Shown one piece after another: positions 51,702 to 61,487 of a stretch of DNA of 64,000 nt. The stretch lies in the NCBI RefSeq assembly GCF_900157305.1, contig NZ_LS974202.1, positions 2,542,001 to 2,606,000 of the forward strand, read 5' to 3'. Position 1 is the first letter of the stretch. Each line of letters begins with the position of its first letter. The translations under genes were made by a program, and so were the position numbers. Below the pieces are notes generated by a model. The model made no database searches. It saw only the letters and a list, made by a program, of their open reading frames with translations, and was not told where the DNA came from. Origin of the DNA: Mesotoga infera. GTDB taxonomy: Bacteria; Thermotogota; Thermotogae; Petrotogales; Kosmotogaceae.

Positions 51702-53867
51702 ATGAAAAGAATCGTGGCAACTTTGGCCGTCCTGTTGCTGGTGGTAGTGTCTGTGGCAAAGATCGAGAAAGTTCACCTCATACCCTTCAGTCACCAGGAT
51801 ATAGGGTTCACCGGAACGCAGCTCGAAGTCGAAAGTTATTACGTTCAGATGTACAACGATCTCCCCGACTTTATGGAGAGTTTCCCCGATTTCAGGTTCA
51901 CGGTGGAGACCTTCTGGCAATTTGAATGCTGGTTAAAATCCTCTCCCGAACCAGATCTAATCGAGTTGTACAGGAACTACGCTCGGGAGGGAAGAATAGA
52001 GTTTGGGGCGGCTTATGGCTCGATGCACACAGGTTTTGCGAACGACTATGTGCTCTCGAAGGCTTTAGAGAGCTCCATGAATTTCGCCCGTGAAAGCGGG
52101 TTTCCCCTCACGGTCTGCCTAATGAACGATGTTCCAGGTTATACGGCCGATCTGCCGGACATACTTGCCGGAAGTGGGATAGGTTACTTCATGAGCGGAA
52201 TTAACGACGCCTACCCACCGGCACTGGCCCTGGAAGAAAGCCACAACCTTTTTTACTGGGAGGGCCCGCTTGGGAAGCGAGTTCTTTGTTGGGTAAGCAA
52301 AGACAGCTACGCCGAGGGATACTTTCTCAAAAGCCCCTCGTTGCTGCGCAACTATATTAATAACCTAGAGATATCAGGCTATCCGTACTCGGATGTGGCT
52401 GTGATGGTCGCCTTCGATAACGCGGGATATTTCCCCGGAGCGGTCGCGTATCTGGAACTCTACCGGGGATGGGACGACAACACGGGAGTCGAGCTGGTCG
52501 TCTCGACACCCTACCAATTCATGAGAACGATGGAAGAGAAGTACGGTCGGGATCTGAAAGTTTACAGGGGCGACTGGTCGGGCTGGTGGGAAATCGTTAA
52601 AAGCGGCGGACCCTATTCGGCGGGTGCGATCAGACGCGTCCAGAGGTTCGCCAGGGAACTCGATGGAGATCTTGAGAGAGTCGATCCAGAATTGAAAAGC
52701 AGTATGGATCTTGATCTGGTGCTGTACGGCGAGCACACTTCGACTGTAACGGCTGGCTGGCCTGGCAAACTTACCCTTGCGGAGAACATCACCTCGAATG
52801 CGAGTGTCGTGGGCTTCGCAACCGATGCTTACTCTACACTCGAAAGACTTCTGAAGAAGATGAGGGACACGGAATCTCCCCATGAACTCTTCCTTGTCTC
52901 TCTGAGAGATGGCCAGTACCACGTAGAGATACCGGCGCAGGTACGCGAAGGCGAGTCGCTGCTACTGGAGATCGGGGGCGAGGTCTTCGCCGGACACGCC
53001 TTCTCTCGAGAATACAGGGATCTGTGGAATGTCCACACCCAGGGGTACTACTTCCTGCTACCGCTTAAGAAAGGACTCAACTCGGCCACTCTGAAAGGTT
53101 ATATGACGGAAACGGAAATGAAAACTGACTTTGACAAACTTACACGGCTCGACTGGAGAGAGACCGGAAACGGATCGATAAATGTGACCGTCCATCGTGA
53201 CGGCGGCAGCGATTTACATCTCGACCTGTGTCTGGAATCTTATTTGACCGGAAGCCCCGAAGAATTTTCACAGATAGATGCTAGGATCTCATCGTACGAG
53301 AGGTCTTTCGACGGTTTGAAGGAAGTCGTTACTCTGGACTACGACGATCGGCCGCTTTCGCAGATAATTCTGACCGCCGTTTCGCACGGTGGCCTGGAGA
53401 TAACTCTCGTGGTCGACAGAACTGGTCTGCCAAAAGTACCGTACAGGGATCATTCGATAAACTATGTTCTTTCGCTGGGCCTTGACGGTATCACCGGTCT
53501 GGAGTACATGGGAGCGAGATCCTTCCTTAAAATAGAGAGCGAGCTGGCTGGGGCGAGGCCGCCCTTCATACCCTTCGACAGCTTTGTGATACTCGATAGA
53601 TCCGGAGAGAAAACCGTTCTTGCCAGCCGCCAGAGCTTTTCCTTCAATCTAGATGGAAGATTGAGGTTCCAGCTCCTGAGGCATTACACCTACAGCGCCA
53701 CATCGGACTGCGGGATAGTGCCGCTGGGAGAAAACGAGCCTGGTGCCCCAGATTTATTGACCTTTTCGTTCTACATAGATACACTCGAGAACGGTGGATT
53801 CGACAGGGCCGTTGCCTTTGTCGATACCCCATTCGTACTCCCAGCTGCGAACGACGAAGAAAGGTGA
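51702..53867 (+). CDS. Secreted divergent GH38-like protein (DUF5054-like)
   Basis: A 721-residue protein with a signal peptide (residues 1-19). The start of the mature part, IPFSHQDIGFTGTQ, matches the GH38 zinc site HxD. NDVPGYTADLPDIL supplies the third ligand/nucleophile Asp and YGEHTSTVTAGWPG the last His. All four positions of a GH38 metal site are thus present, although the canonical HTHWD and PDxFG wording is not. It probably cleaves alpha-mannosidic or related bonds outside the cytoplasm, but activity is unproven. 19 bp after the permease gene; overlaps the region before lacI. Confidence 0.75.
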   Translation: MKRIVATLAVLLLVVVSVAKIEKVHLIPFSHQDIGFTGTQLEVESYYVQMYNDLPDFMESFPDFRFTVETFWQFECWLKSSPEPDLIELYRNYAREGRIEFGAAYGSMHTGFANDYVLSKALESSMNFARESGFPLTVCLMNDVPGYTADLPDILAGSGIGYFMSGINDAYPPALALEESHNLFYWEGPLGKRVLCWVSKDSYAEGYFLKSPSLLRNYINNLEISGYPYSDVAVMVAFDNAGYFPGAVAYLELYRGWDDNTGVELVVSTPYQFMRTMEEKYGRDLKVYRGDWSGWWEIVKSGGPYSAGAIRRVQRFARELDGDLERVDPELKSSMDLDLVLYGEHTSTVTAGWPGKLTLAENITSNASVVGFATDAYSTLERLLKKMRDTESPHELFLVSLRDGQYHVEIPAQVREGESLLLEIGGEVFAGHAFSREYRDLWNVHTQGYYFLLPLKKGLNSATLKGYMTETEMKTDFDKLTRLDWRETGNGSINVTVHRDGGSDLHLDLCLESYLTGSPEEFSQIDARISSYERSFDGLKEVVTLDYDDRPLSQIILTAVSHGGLEITLVVDRTGLPKVPYRDHSINYVLSLGLDGITGLEYMGARSFLKIESELAGARPPFIPFDSFVILDRSGEKTVLASRQSFSFNLDGRLRFQLLRHYTYSATSDCGIVPLGENEPGAPDLLTFSFYIDTLENGGFDRAVAFVDTPFVLPAANDEER

Positions 53868-53872
53868 TTGCT

Positions 53873-54859
53873 ATGAGTATCGGTCTGAAGGAGATCGCAG
53901 AACTAGTTGGAGTATCGGTTTCCACGGTTTCCAGGGCTTTGAGGGATGATCCGAGAGTCAACAGAAAGACTAAAGAGAGGATCGTCTCCATAGCCAAAAA
54001 TATGAACTATCTGCCCAACCAGGCCGCCAAGAGTCTGGTAACGAAGAAAACGATGACGATAGGTCTGGTCCTACCGAACCTGAGGTCTTTCATGCACGAT
54101 ATATTCGACGGACTCGAGAGTGTTTGCTCGCCGGCCGGCTACAACATCCTGCTCGGCGTCTCCGACAACGACCCAGCTAAGGAGATGCGTGAGCTCAAGC
54201 TACTTCTGGAAAAACGCGTGGACGGTCTGATCCTCTTCTACGTGGGAGGAATCTTCAACCAGGCATCCATAAGGTTTCTCAGCAGTATAAGCGTTCCGAT
54301 AGTCCTCCTGGACAGGTACATACCCCGTTCCCGTTTCGATTTCGTGGTGAGTGACAACCGCAACGGCTCAAAAATGCTCGTTGAACACCTCGTTTCGAAG
54401 GGGAAGGATAAGATCGCTTTCATCTCACAGAAAGAGGATGCGTCGGCCATAAAGGAGAGGATGGACGGTTTTGTCGATGGAGTACTCGAGTGCGGGATAA
54501 GTCTGCATCCGAAGTACATGGTCTGCGGGGAACTGTTGAGAATGGAAAACGGCTACGAAAGCACAAAAAAACTGATGGCGCTTGACGATCCGCCACAGGC
54601 AATAGTCGCAAGCACCGGAGACATAACGCTGGGCGTTGTCAAATACCTTCTGGAGAATCCGGAGCTGGAGAGTAAAATCACGGTCTGCGGATTCGACGAC
54701 TTCGATTTTCTCTCCTTCCTGAAGATTCCAGTGACAACCGTGGCTCAGAAGACCAGAGAAATGGGCCGGCAGGCGGCGACGATTCTCCTTGAAAGGTTGA
54801 ACGGAGACCGGGGCGAACAGAGAAGGATCTTCCTTGAGACTGTACTCGTCGAGCGATAG
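53873..54859 (+). CDS. LacI-family transcriptional regulator
   Basis: A 328-residue repressor. The helix-turn-helix is at the N-terminus (LKEIAELVGVSVSTVSRALR) with hinge YLPNQAAKSL near residue 50. The ligand domain includes IGLVLPNLRSFMHDIFDG, DGLILFYVGG and TVCGFDDFDFLSFL. ATG at 53873 with GAAAGGTGA upstream; GTG at 53864 also in frame. It lies within the operon it likely controls through the two operators at 48341-48467. Confidence 0.93.
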   Translation: MSIGLKEIAELVGVSVSTVSRALRDDPRVNRKTKERIVSIAKNMNYLPNQAAKSLVTKKTMTIGLVLPNLRSFMHDIFDGLESVCSPAGYNILLGVSDNDPAKEMRELKLLLEKRVDGLILFYVGGIFNQASIRFLSSISVPIVLLDRYIPRSRFDFVVSDNRNGSKMLVEHLVSKGKDKIAFISQKEDASAIKERMDGFVDGVLECGISLHPKYMVCGELLRMENGYESTKKLMALDDPPQAIVASTGDITLGVVKYLLENPELESKITVCGFDDFDFLSFLKIPVTTVAQKTREMGRQAATILLERLNGDRGEQRRIFLETVLVER

Positions 54860-54877
54860 GATTTGTGAGGCGATTCC

Positions 54878-57562
54878 ATGAGAGTAGTTTCGATGGGAGG
54901 AGACTTTAAATTAGAGATACTCTTCACCGATCTGTTGAGGAGGGCCGGCAATGCGCCGAGGCTGGTGGTGGTGCGTAACCTTTCCGGAAAAGCCTGCGAA
55001 ATCTCTCTTTCACAGGCCGATACAAGGTGTGAAGCAACCGTCGCCCCGGGCCAATCGACATGGCTGTTCTCTGTCGAAAGAGGCCCCGTGAAAATCGTCG
55101 TTTTGTCTGATCGAAAGATGTTGGAAAAATGCCTGGAGCTTGAGCCACCGAGGACTGTGGAGTTCGATCTCATTATGTTCTCGCACGTTGATCTGGGCTA
55201 CACTGCCTCTATAAGTGAAGTAGAGAAGCTCCAGGCCGTCTATACAGCTAAGGCTCTGGAGTATCACCGCAACAGTCTGGCCTTCCCGGAAGAGTCCCGG
55301 TTCAGGTGGAATATAGAGACCACATGGGCACTGTCGTGCTTCGAGAAGGTTCATGGTCCCGACCAGACGCAGAAAGTCCACGACCTGTTGAAAGTGGGCG
55401 AGTTCGGCATAGGCGCTCTCTTCCTTCACCATTACGCCGACAGAGCGGAATTCGAAGAACTCTTCCACTCTCTGAGAAAGGTAAGATCTCTGAAGGCGGC
55501 GGGTATATCTATCAAGAGCGCCTTTCTAAGCGACGTGCCGGGAATGAGCACCGGTCTTCTCGAACTGCTCGCCGAAAGCGGTGTAGAAAATCTCTTCATG
55601 TCGATAAACAACTTCGTGGCACCCTTCAAAGAGTATACGAACCTGCGATCACCCTTCTGGTGGAAACTCCCTGGAGGAAAGAGAATACTAACATGGTTCA
55701 CGGATGATCCAAAATGGGCATATATAGAAGGTTACAGGTTCTTCGGATCGGATTTAAAGACGCTCGAAGGCGAAATTCTGGAAAAACTAGTCGCGATGGA
55801 TGGCAGGGGATACGGACTGCCCGTCTTTGCCATTCCAATGGCGATCGACAACAGGGAACCGGTCTTCATCCCGGTCGAACTGATAAAAGAGTGGAACCTG
55901 ATCTGGCGAAATCCCCGCATTACAACGGCTACCATCGACGGCTTTTTCGAAAGGCTGAGATCCTTCGCTTCAAATCTTCCGGAAATAGAGGGTGAATTCA
56001 ACGGCTGGTGGACTTCGAATGTTCTGGCCTATCCACGTGAGAACTCTCTCTCTTCGATCACTTTCTCCATGCTACACGAGGCTGCTCTGCTGAACCACGT
56101 TTCGGGTGGCGGTCATGAGGAGGAAATCAAGGAAGGTTTCGAGCTGCTGAGCGGGTTCAACGAGCATTCAGGTGGTGGCGGTCTTTATCTGTCTAAAGAC
56201 CCGGAAGCGATCCTGGAGGCGGTCTCCCAGGGTTTCGGCTGGATCTTCCGGGCCAGCCGCCTGTCAGGTAGAATACTCGTTGAACTTCGAGAAAGCCTGT
56301 TCGGCTCCGGCAGATACATCACAGTATTAAACCCGACCGGTGTAGCCAGAAACGATTTCTGTGTCATGGACTGCGATGATCCAGATCTTGGTTTGAAGGC
56401 GTCCGATGGCACCTATGTTCCTTCGCTCTTTTACAGCGGTAAGCTTTACTTCTACCCGGGGAGACTGGAAGCCTTCGAACACCGGAGCTTTCTGCCTGGT
56501 AAAGTTGTGAGAGGCGCCAGAGAGACATCCCATTCGAAAGGCGGTCTCGATATCACGACCTGCGACTACGAGCTCTCCTTCAACGACAGGGGTGAACTGT
56601 GTTCGGTCGTGGTCAGAGAAAGCGACCGGGAACTTCTCTCTCCTCCTCTGACTGCCGGAAGGTTGAAGATCGTCCGTCTGCCCGTAAACCCTGTCGATAA
56701 CCTGTCCGACGCCATCAACCACGACGAGCTTTACACAGGAAGGACGCCCCCGGGTAGCGAGGAGGATTATCTGCCTCTGGAATGTGGTCACAGGGTCTTT
56801 GAATCTGCCTGGGGTACGATAGTAGAGTTCGAACCGCTCGATCTCTACTGCAGACCCTTCAGAAAGACGTATCTCCTGCCGGCGAAGTCCGGGGAGATAA
56901 TTCTAGCCGTCAGATTCAACTATGTATATGGCGTCGGTCCGTCGGACTTTCTCTTCCTCGAAGTACCTCTCGGAATGGAGCGGCCGAAGATAAGCTACCG
57001 CACCTCCGGAAGAATTGCGAGGCTCGAAGACCTAATAAGCGGCAGTGGTACGGATACTTTGACGGTCCTGGGAGCTTTGAGAATAGAAAGCCCGAATGAT
57101 CGCGATTGCTCGCTCAACATCGGCCTGGAAGGCATCAACCTTGTAGATTTCGAATCTCCCTCGCCACTGCAGTTCAGACCGATCCATCAGGCCAGCGGCA
57201 GGCTTTTCTTCAGGCTCTTCAGCGGAAATCTTCAAAATCGTTTTGCCAGCCCCTTCCTAAACGGTGAACCTATGGAATTCGCGGTAAGACTGTCGATCAA
57301 ATCGTCAGGGCTATGCCGATACTCTGCCGCGATCAGACACCCCCTCTCGGTCTTCAGGAGCGACCTCAGAAAGGAACCGTTACTGGCAGGCTTGAGGGCG
57401 AGCGAGAACGTCGAATTGTTTTTCGGGCGCGACAATTCGACGAAGACAGCTCTCTTCGCCAAGGAAATTGCGGGAGAGACGGGTTATCTCTACACAGGCG
57501 AGGGGATCAGATATACTCTGGAACCTTACAGTTTCATACGAGTTAGAGGAGCGGAGGGATGA
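54878..57562 (+). CDS. Divergent GH38-like protein, cytoplasmic
   Basis: An 894-residue protein without a signal peptide. After about 100 residues of beta-rich N-terminal domain, IMFSHVDLGYTASISEVEKL carries the HxD of GH38. FLSDVPGMSTGLLELL provides the Asp and GFNEHSGGGGLYLS the His. The C-terminal half is beta-rich, as in GH38 C-terminal domains. It differs strongly from the canonical alpha-mannosidase encoded downstream and may have another linkage or sugar as substrate. It follows lacI by 18 bp. Confidence 0.72.
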   Translation: MRVVSMGGDFKLEILFTDLLRRAGNAPRLVVVRNLSGKACEISLSQADTRCEATVAPGQSTWLFSVERGPVKIVVLSDRKMLEKCLELEPPRTVEFDLIMFSHVDLGYTASISEVEKLQAVYTAKALEYHRNSLAFPEESRFRWNIETTWALSCFEKVHGPDQTQKVHDLLKVGEFGIGALFLHHYADRAEFEELFHSLRKVRSLKAAGISIKSAFLSDVPGMSTGLLELLAESGVENLFMSINNFVAPFKEYTNLRSPFWWKLPGGKRILTWFTDDPKWAYIEGYRFFGSDLKTLEGEILEKLVAMDGRGYGLPVFAIPMAIDNREPVFIPVELIKEWNLIWRNPRITTATIDGFFERLRSFASNLPEIEGEFNGWWTSNVLAYPRENSLSSITFSMLHEAALLNHVSGGGHEEEIKEGFELLSGFNEHSGGGGLYLSKDPEAILEAVSQGFGWIFRASRLSGRILVELRESLFGSGRYITVLNPTGVARNDFCVMDCDDPDLGLKASDGTYVPSLFYSGKLYFYPGRLEAFEHRSFLPGKVVRGARETSHSKGGLDITTCDYELSFNDRGELCSVVVRESDRELLSPPLTAGRLKIVRLPVNPVDNLSDAINHDELYTGRTPPGSEEDYLPLECGHRVFESAWGTIVEFEPLDLYCRPFRKTYLLPAKSGEIILAVRFNYVYGVGPSDFLFLEVPLGMERPKISYRTSGRIARLEDLISGSGTDTLTVLGALRIESPNDRDCSLNIGLEGINLVDFESPSPLQFRPIHQASGRLFFRLFSGNLQNRFASPFLNGEPMEFAVRLSIKSSGLCRYSAAIRHPLSVFRSDLRKEPLLAGLRASENVELFFGRDNSTKTALFAKEIAGETGYLYTGEGIRYTLEPYSFIRVRGAEG

Positions 57563-57563
57563 A

Positions 57564-58796
57564 ATGACTTCAAGAGAGAGAATAATCGAAGCACTCAATC
57601 ACAGAGAAGCCGACCGGGTTCCCCTGGATCTTGGGGGCATGAGATCGACTGGTATACACGCAATAGCTTACGGAAAGCTCAAAGAATACATGGGACTTTC
57701 CGATAGGTCGGTTAAGATCTTCGACGTCTTCCAGCAGCTGGCGCTCGTCGAGGAAGAAGTGAGGCGGCGCGTCCATTCGGATGTAGTTGAACTCAAGAGG
57801 CTTGACGGTGGATTCGATACAAGAATAGATAAATGGAAAGAGTACGATATGTTCAAAGACGGCGGAAGGTATCTTTTGCCCGACGGTTTCGATCCCGTGA
57901 CGATGCCTGACGGCTCCAGGGCGATAGTCAGGGAGGGTAGGATCGTCGCCAGCATGCCGAAGGGCGGATTCTATTTCGATGGGAAGTACTTTCCGCTGAC
58001 CGGTGTGCAGGACAGAAAAGCGATCGACGAAGCCGTCTATCCAGACCTTACTGAAAGAGAGATCGCTTTTTTGAAGGACCAGCTGGGAGAATTGAGGAGC
58101 TCTACCGACTGTGCCGTGATAGGAACTTTCGGCGGGAACTTTCTTGAGGCCGGCCATAGCTACTTCGGCTACCAGGAATTCATGGAAAGAATGATAACGG
58201 ACCGGAAGCTGGTTGAGTACTTTCTCGACAGACTTCTCGAGAAGTACACGATCGAACTCGAGAGATACCTCTTAGAAGTCGGCGGTGATATCGACCTTAT
58301 ACAAATCGGTGACGACTACGGGACACAGGAAAACACTCAGATCTCGCCACAGGCATTCAAATCGCTCTTCAAGCCACGCCTGAAGGCCCTCTGTGATTTC
58401 ATTCATTCGAAGAGACCCAACCTTTTCATCTTTCTCCATTCCTGCGGATCGATCTATCCCTTCATAAGAGATTTCATAGAAGCCGGTGTTCAGGTTCTCA
58501 ACCCCATCCAGACAAACGCGAAGAACATGGATCCTACCCTGCTCAAACGGGAGTTCGGGAACGAAATAGTTCTCTGGGGAGGAGGTTGCGATACGCAGCA
58601 CCTGTTGCCATTCGGGACTCTAGAAGAGATCGAAGAGGATGTCAAGAAACGCATAGACATACTCGCCCCTGGAGGTGGGTTCGTTTTCGCCTCGATCCAC
58701 AATATACAGATGGAGATACCACCGGAAAAGATTCTTCGGCTCTTTGACACGGCTTACGAATACGGAAGAGGTGTGTACGGTGGCCGGAAAAGATAG
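57564..58796 (+). CDS. Uroporphyrinogen decarboxylase-family protein
   Basis: A 410-residue URO-D/MtaA-superfamily TIM barrel. It begins TSRERIIEALNHREADRVPLD, typical of the family, and has FLHSCGSIYPFIRDFIEAGV with the His/Cys pair that binds zinc in methyltransferases of the MtaA/CmuA kind. Haem synthesis genes are not near, so true HemE function is unlikely. It is translationally bound between two GH38 genes (1-bp gap before, 17-bp overlap after). A role in sugar or methyl-group chemistry is inferred. ATG 57564 with GGAGGG upstream. Confidence 0.8.
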   Translation: MTSRERIIEALNHREADRVPLDLGGMRSTGIHAIAYGKLKEYMGLSDRSVKIFDVFQQLALVEEEVRRRVHSDVVELKRLDGGFDTRIDKWKEYDMFKDGGRYLLPDGFDPVTMPDGSRAIVREGRIVASMPKGGFYFDGKYFPLTGVQDRKAIDEAVYPDLTEREIAFLKDQLGELRSSTDCAVIGTFGGNFLEAGHSYFGYQEFMERMITDRKLVEYFLDRLLEKYTIELERYLLEVGGDIDLIQIGDDYGTQENTQISPQAFKSLFKPRLKALCDFIHSKRPNLFIFLHSCGSIYPFIRDFIEAGVQVLNPIQTNAKNMDPTLLKREFGNEIVLWGGGCDTQHLLPFGTLEEIEEDVKKRIDILAPGGGFVFASIHNIQMEIPPEKILRLFDTAYEYGRGVYGGRKR

Positions 58797-61440
58797 AGTC
58801 GTCCTCGTTATCTCCCATACTCACTGGGACAGAGAGTGGTACGAGTCTTTCCAATCTTTCAGGTACAGACTCGTAAAGGCTATAGACAGACTCATAGAGG
58901 TTCTCCAGGAGAACGCCGATTACGGCTGCTTCAACCTCGACGGTCAGGTAGTCGTACTGGAAGACTATCTGGAAATAAGGCCAGAAATGCGGCCGGTCCT
59001 GCAAAGACTGGTGAAATCGGGGAAAATCGGCATAGGGCCGTGGTACGTTCAGACCGATGAGTTTCTTTCCGATGGAGAAGCCCTGATACGAAACCTCCTG
59101 CTGGGTGCTCAATTGGCCGAAGAGTTCGGTGAGGTGCAGAGACTGGCCTATCTTCCCGACACTTTCGGTCACAACTCCCAGATGCCGCAGATAGCGAGGC
59201 AGTTCGGTATATCATCTTCGCTTATATGGCGCGGTGTGTCCGGTGACGATTGGCCGTGGGAGTTTATATGGAAGGGTGCCGATGGCAGCTGTCTCTACAC
59301 TTATAGACTTCCCGAGAGGCAGGGGTATTGCAACATGGCCTTCACTCCCGAGGGAAAGCCTATAGATTCGGCTTTTTTCATCGGTTCAGCCACGGAGTTC
59401 ATGAAGAATTCGCTCACTGGCCTAGTCGTTCTTATGGATGGATGCGATCACGTGCAGCCCGATGGGTCTATTCTTCCACTCATAGATTTCCTGGCAGGCG
59501 CTGAGGATTCTCTTTCCTGCAGACAGGTTCTCTTCAACGATCTGTCTGAAGAACTCGAAAGAAGGATACCACTCTGCGAAGGGATAGAGGTTCTTCGGGG
59601 CGAGTTGAGGGGGGTGAACACTTCCAGGAGGGGATACTTCAACTTCATTCTGCCTAACGTTCTCTCTTCAAGGTGCAACAACAAGCGGGAAAACTTTGAC
59701 ACGCTCAACTGGCTTGAAAGCTACGCCGAACCACTGGCTTCTCTGGCCTGGCTCAACGGCAAGAAGTACCCCAGTGGTTTCCTACGCGAAGCCTGGAAAC
59801 TGCTTCTCCAGAACCTCGCCCATGACAGCATCGGTGGTTGCAGCATCGATGAGGTCCATCTGGACATGTCGCGCAGATACTCACACTCAGTGGAGATAGC
59901 CAGAAATGTCGCCTTCGATTCTCTGGCAGCTCTCTGTTCTGTCACACCTGAAGGATCAAACGGCTCTTTCGTTGTTTTCAACTCTTCGCAGTATTCCAGG
60001 GATGAGATCGAGATACATCTCGACCTTCCGGCGATGGTTATCGGAAATCCCCCGAGAAGGCCGGTGATGATAGACGAGAAGGGCGAAGAGGTAGAGTTCC
60101 AGATCTCTTCGATGAATGAAGTCGTGAAAGCCCTAAATTACCTCGGTAAATCGGCGCCCATCGAGAAAGTAGTCTCCGTTAAGTTCTACATAAAATCGAA
60201 GATAGAAGGGCTTTCCTTTAAAAGGTTCTACATCTCTCCTTCAGAGATGCCAGTGAGTCACAGCCACTCCGGGACGGATAACTCTCTCCGGTTGGAAAAC
60301 GAGCACATGAGCGTGAACGTTCTGCCAGATGGAACAATCGAAGTCCTCAACAGGGTAACAGGTGAAAAGCTCTTCACAAACCTCTTCGAGGATGGCGGGG
60401 ACTGCGGAGATGGGTACGTTTACTCAAAGCCGCTTTTCGATACACTTGTCACGAGTTCCGGTTGTCTTAAGGCTATAGAAGTAATCGAAAATGGGCCTCT
60501 GGAGAAGGCAATAAGGTTGCGGTACTCCCTGCCAGTTCCGGCAGGCCTGTCGGAAAATGGCCGGAAAAGGAGCTATGACAGGAAAGAGATGCCCATCCAG
60601 TGTGTCCTGAAACTCATAAAGACAAACGGTGTTCTGGAGATCGAGACCGAAATCGAAAACAATTGCGAGAACCACAGGGTTCAGGTTAATTTCTGGAGTG
60701 AGAGACCTGGAAAGGCTCTTTTCTACAAAACCCCCTTCGACATAGTAAAGGCTGCAAAGGATGAAATCTCTCGATTCAACCCAAACTGGATAGAGGACGA
60801 GCCGGTTGCGAGGCCCAACAACGGTCTCTTCGGAGAGATAGAAAGCATCGACAATTTCAAGGGATTTGCCGTGAGCGCCAGGGGGATCAACGAATTCGAA
60901 GGTTCGGTGCATGGCCTCAGGCTGACTCTTTTCAGGGCCGTCGGTCATATCGCCTCTCCATATCCACTCTCGAACATGAAAAGACCTGCCGGCCCGAAGA
61001 TAGAGACTCCCGGGGCGCAGATGAAAGGACGGTTGTTCTTCAATTATTCGGTCTTTTTCATAGATTCGCTAGAAGAGGCACTGAAGAAAAGTTCTCTGTA
61101 CCTGAAAAAACCTCTGGCACTCGCTTTCACTGGAAGGCTTCCCGAAGCCCCTCTTACTGTTGATAGCTCAACAACAGAAATTACGGCAATGAAGAAGTCA
61201 GAAAGCAGGGAGAGTTTCATCCTGAGACTGGCCAACCTTTCTACGGAAAAGGACCGGGTAGAAATAAGGCTGAGAGAGGGGCTCTTCAGGAAGGCCTTTC
61301 TTTGCACGGCCAACGAGAAGAGAAGCGGAGAAGTTCCAATCGAGAACGGTGTGGTATGCATTGCTTGCGGACCGAAAAAGGTCGTAACACTCGAACTGGA
61401 GGTCAACGGCAGACTGACACTCTCCGATTGGCAGGAGTAA
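58780..61440 (+). CDS. Alpha-mannosidase, glycoside hydrolase family 38
   Basis: An 886-residue cytoplasmic enzyme. The GH38 signature is canonical: ISHTHWDREWYESF (zinc ligands His, Asp), LPDTFGHNSQMPQI (nucleophile Asp) and LAHDSIGGCSIDEVH (His ligand). The middle helical domain and C-terminal beta sandwich have normal length. GTG at 58780 has AGAGGTG 7 bases upstream and overlaps the previous gene by 17 bp; an upstream in-frame ATG at 58675 is less likely because it lies deep in that gene. It hydrolyses alpha-mannosides to mannose for the ROK kinase and isomerase in the divergent operon. Confidence 0.95.
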   Translation: MAGKDRVVLVISHTHWDREWYESFQSFRYRLVKAIDRLIEVLQENADYGCFNLDGQVVVLEDYLEIRPEMRPVLQRLVKSGKIGIGPWYVQTDEFLSDGEALIRNLLLGAQLAEEFGEVQRLAYLPDTFGHNSQMPQIARQFGISSSLIWRGVSGDDWPWEFIWKGADGSCLYTYRLPERQGYCNMAFTPEGKPIDSAFFIGSATEFMKNSLTGLVVLMDGCDHVQPDGSILPLIDFLAGAEDSLSCRQVLFNDLSEELERRIPLCEGIEVLRGELRGVNTSRRGYFNFILPNVLSSRCNNKRENFDTLNWLESYAEPLASLAWLNGKKYPSGFLREAWKLLLQNLAHDSIGGCSIDEVHLDMSRRYSHSVEIARNVAFDSLAALCSVTPEGSNGSFVVFNSSQYSRDEIEIHLDLPAMVIGNPPRRPVMIDEKGEEVEFQISSMNEVVKALNYLGKSAPIEKVVSVKFYIKSKIEGLSFKRFYISPSEMPVSHSHSGTDNSLRLENEHMSVNVLPDGTIEVLNRVTGEKLFTNLFEDGGDCGDGYVYSKPLFDTLVTSSGCLKAIEVIENGPLEKAIRLRYSLPVPAGLSENGRKRSYDRKEMPIQCVLKLIKTNGVLEIETEIENNCENHRVQVNFWSERPGKALFYKTPFDIVKAAKDEISRFNPNWIEDEPVARPNNGLFGEIESIDNFKGFAVSARGINEFEGSVHGLRLTLFRAVGHIASPYPLSNMKRPAGPKIETPGAQMKGRLFFNYSVFFIDSLEEALKKSSLYLKKPLALAFTGRLPEAPLTVDSSTTEITAMKKSESRESFILRLANLSTEKDRVEIRLREGLFRKAFLCTANEKRSGEVPIENGVVCIACGPKKVVTLELEVNGRLTLSDWQE

Positions 61441-61462
61441 GGTCCGGACGTGTTATCCTTTG

Positions 61463-61468
61463 TATAAT
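61463..61468 (+). promoter_or_regulatory. -10 box before the cytochrome-b5-like gene
   Basis: A perfect TATAAT 20 bp before the ATG at 61488; no good -35 seen. Confidence 0.35.
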
Positions 61469-61487
61469 TTCAAATGGAGGTGTCTCG

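Noticed and set aside
57564-58796. True HemE (uroporphyrinogen decarboxylase of haem synthesis)
   Set aside because: It is longer than typical HemE, lies inside a glycosidase operon and has a methyltransferase-like HSCG motif.
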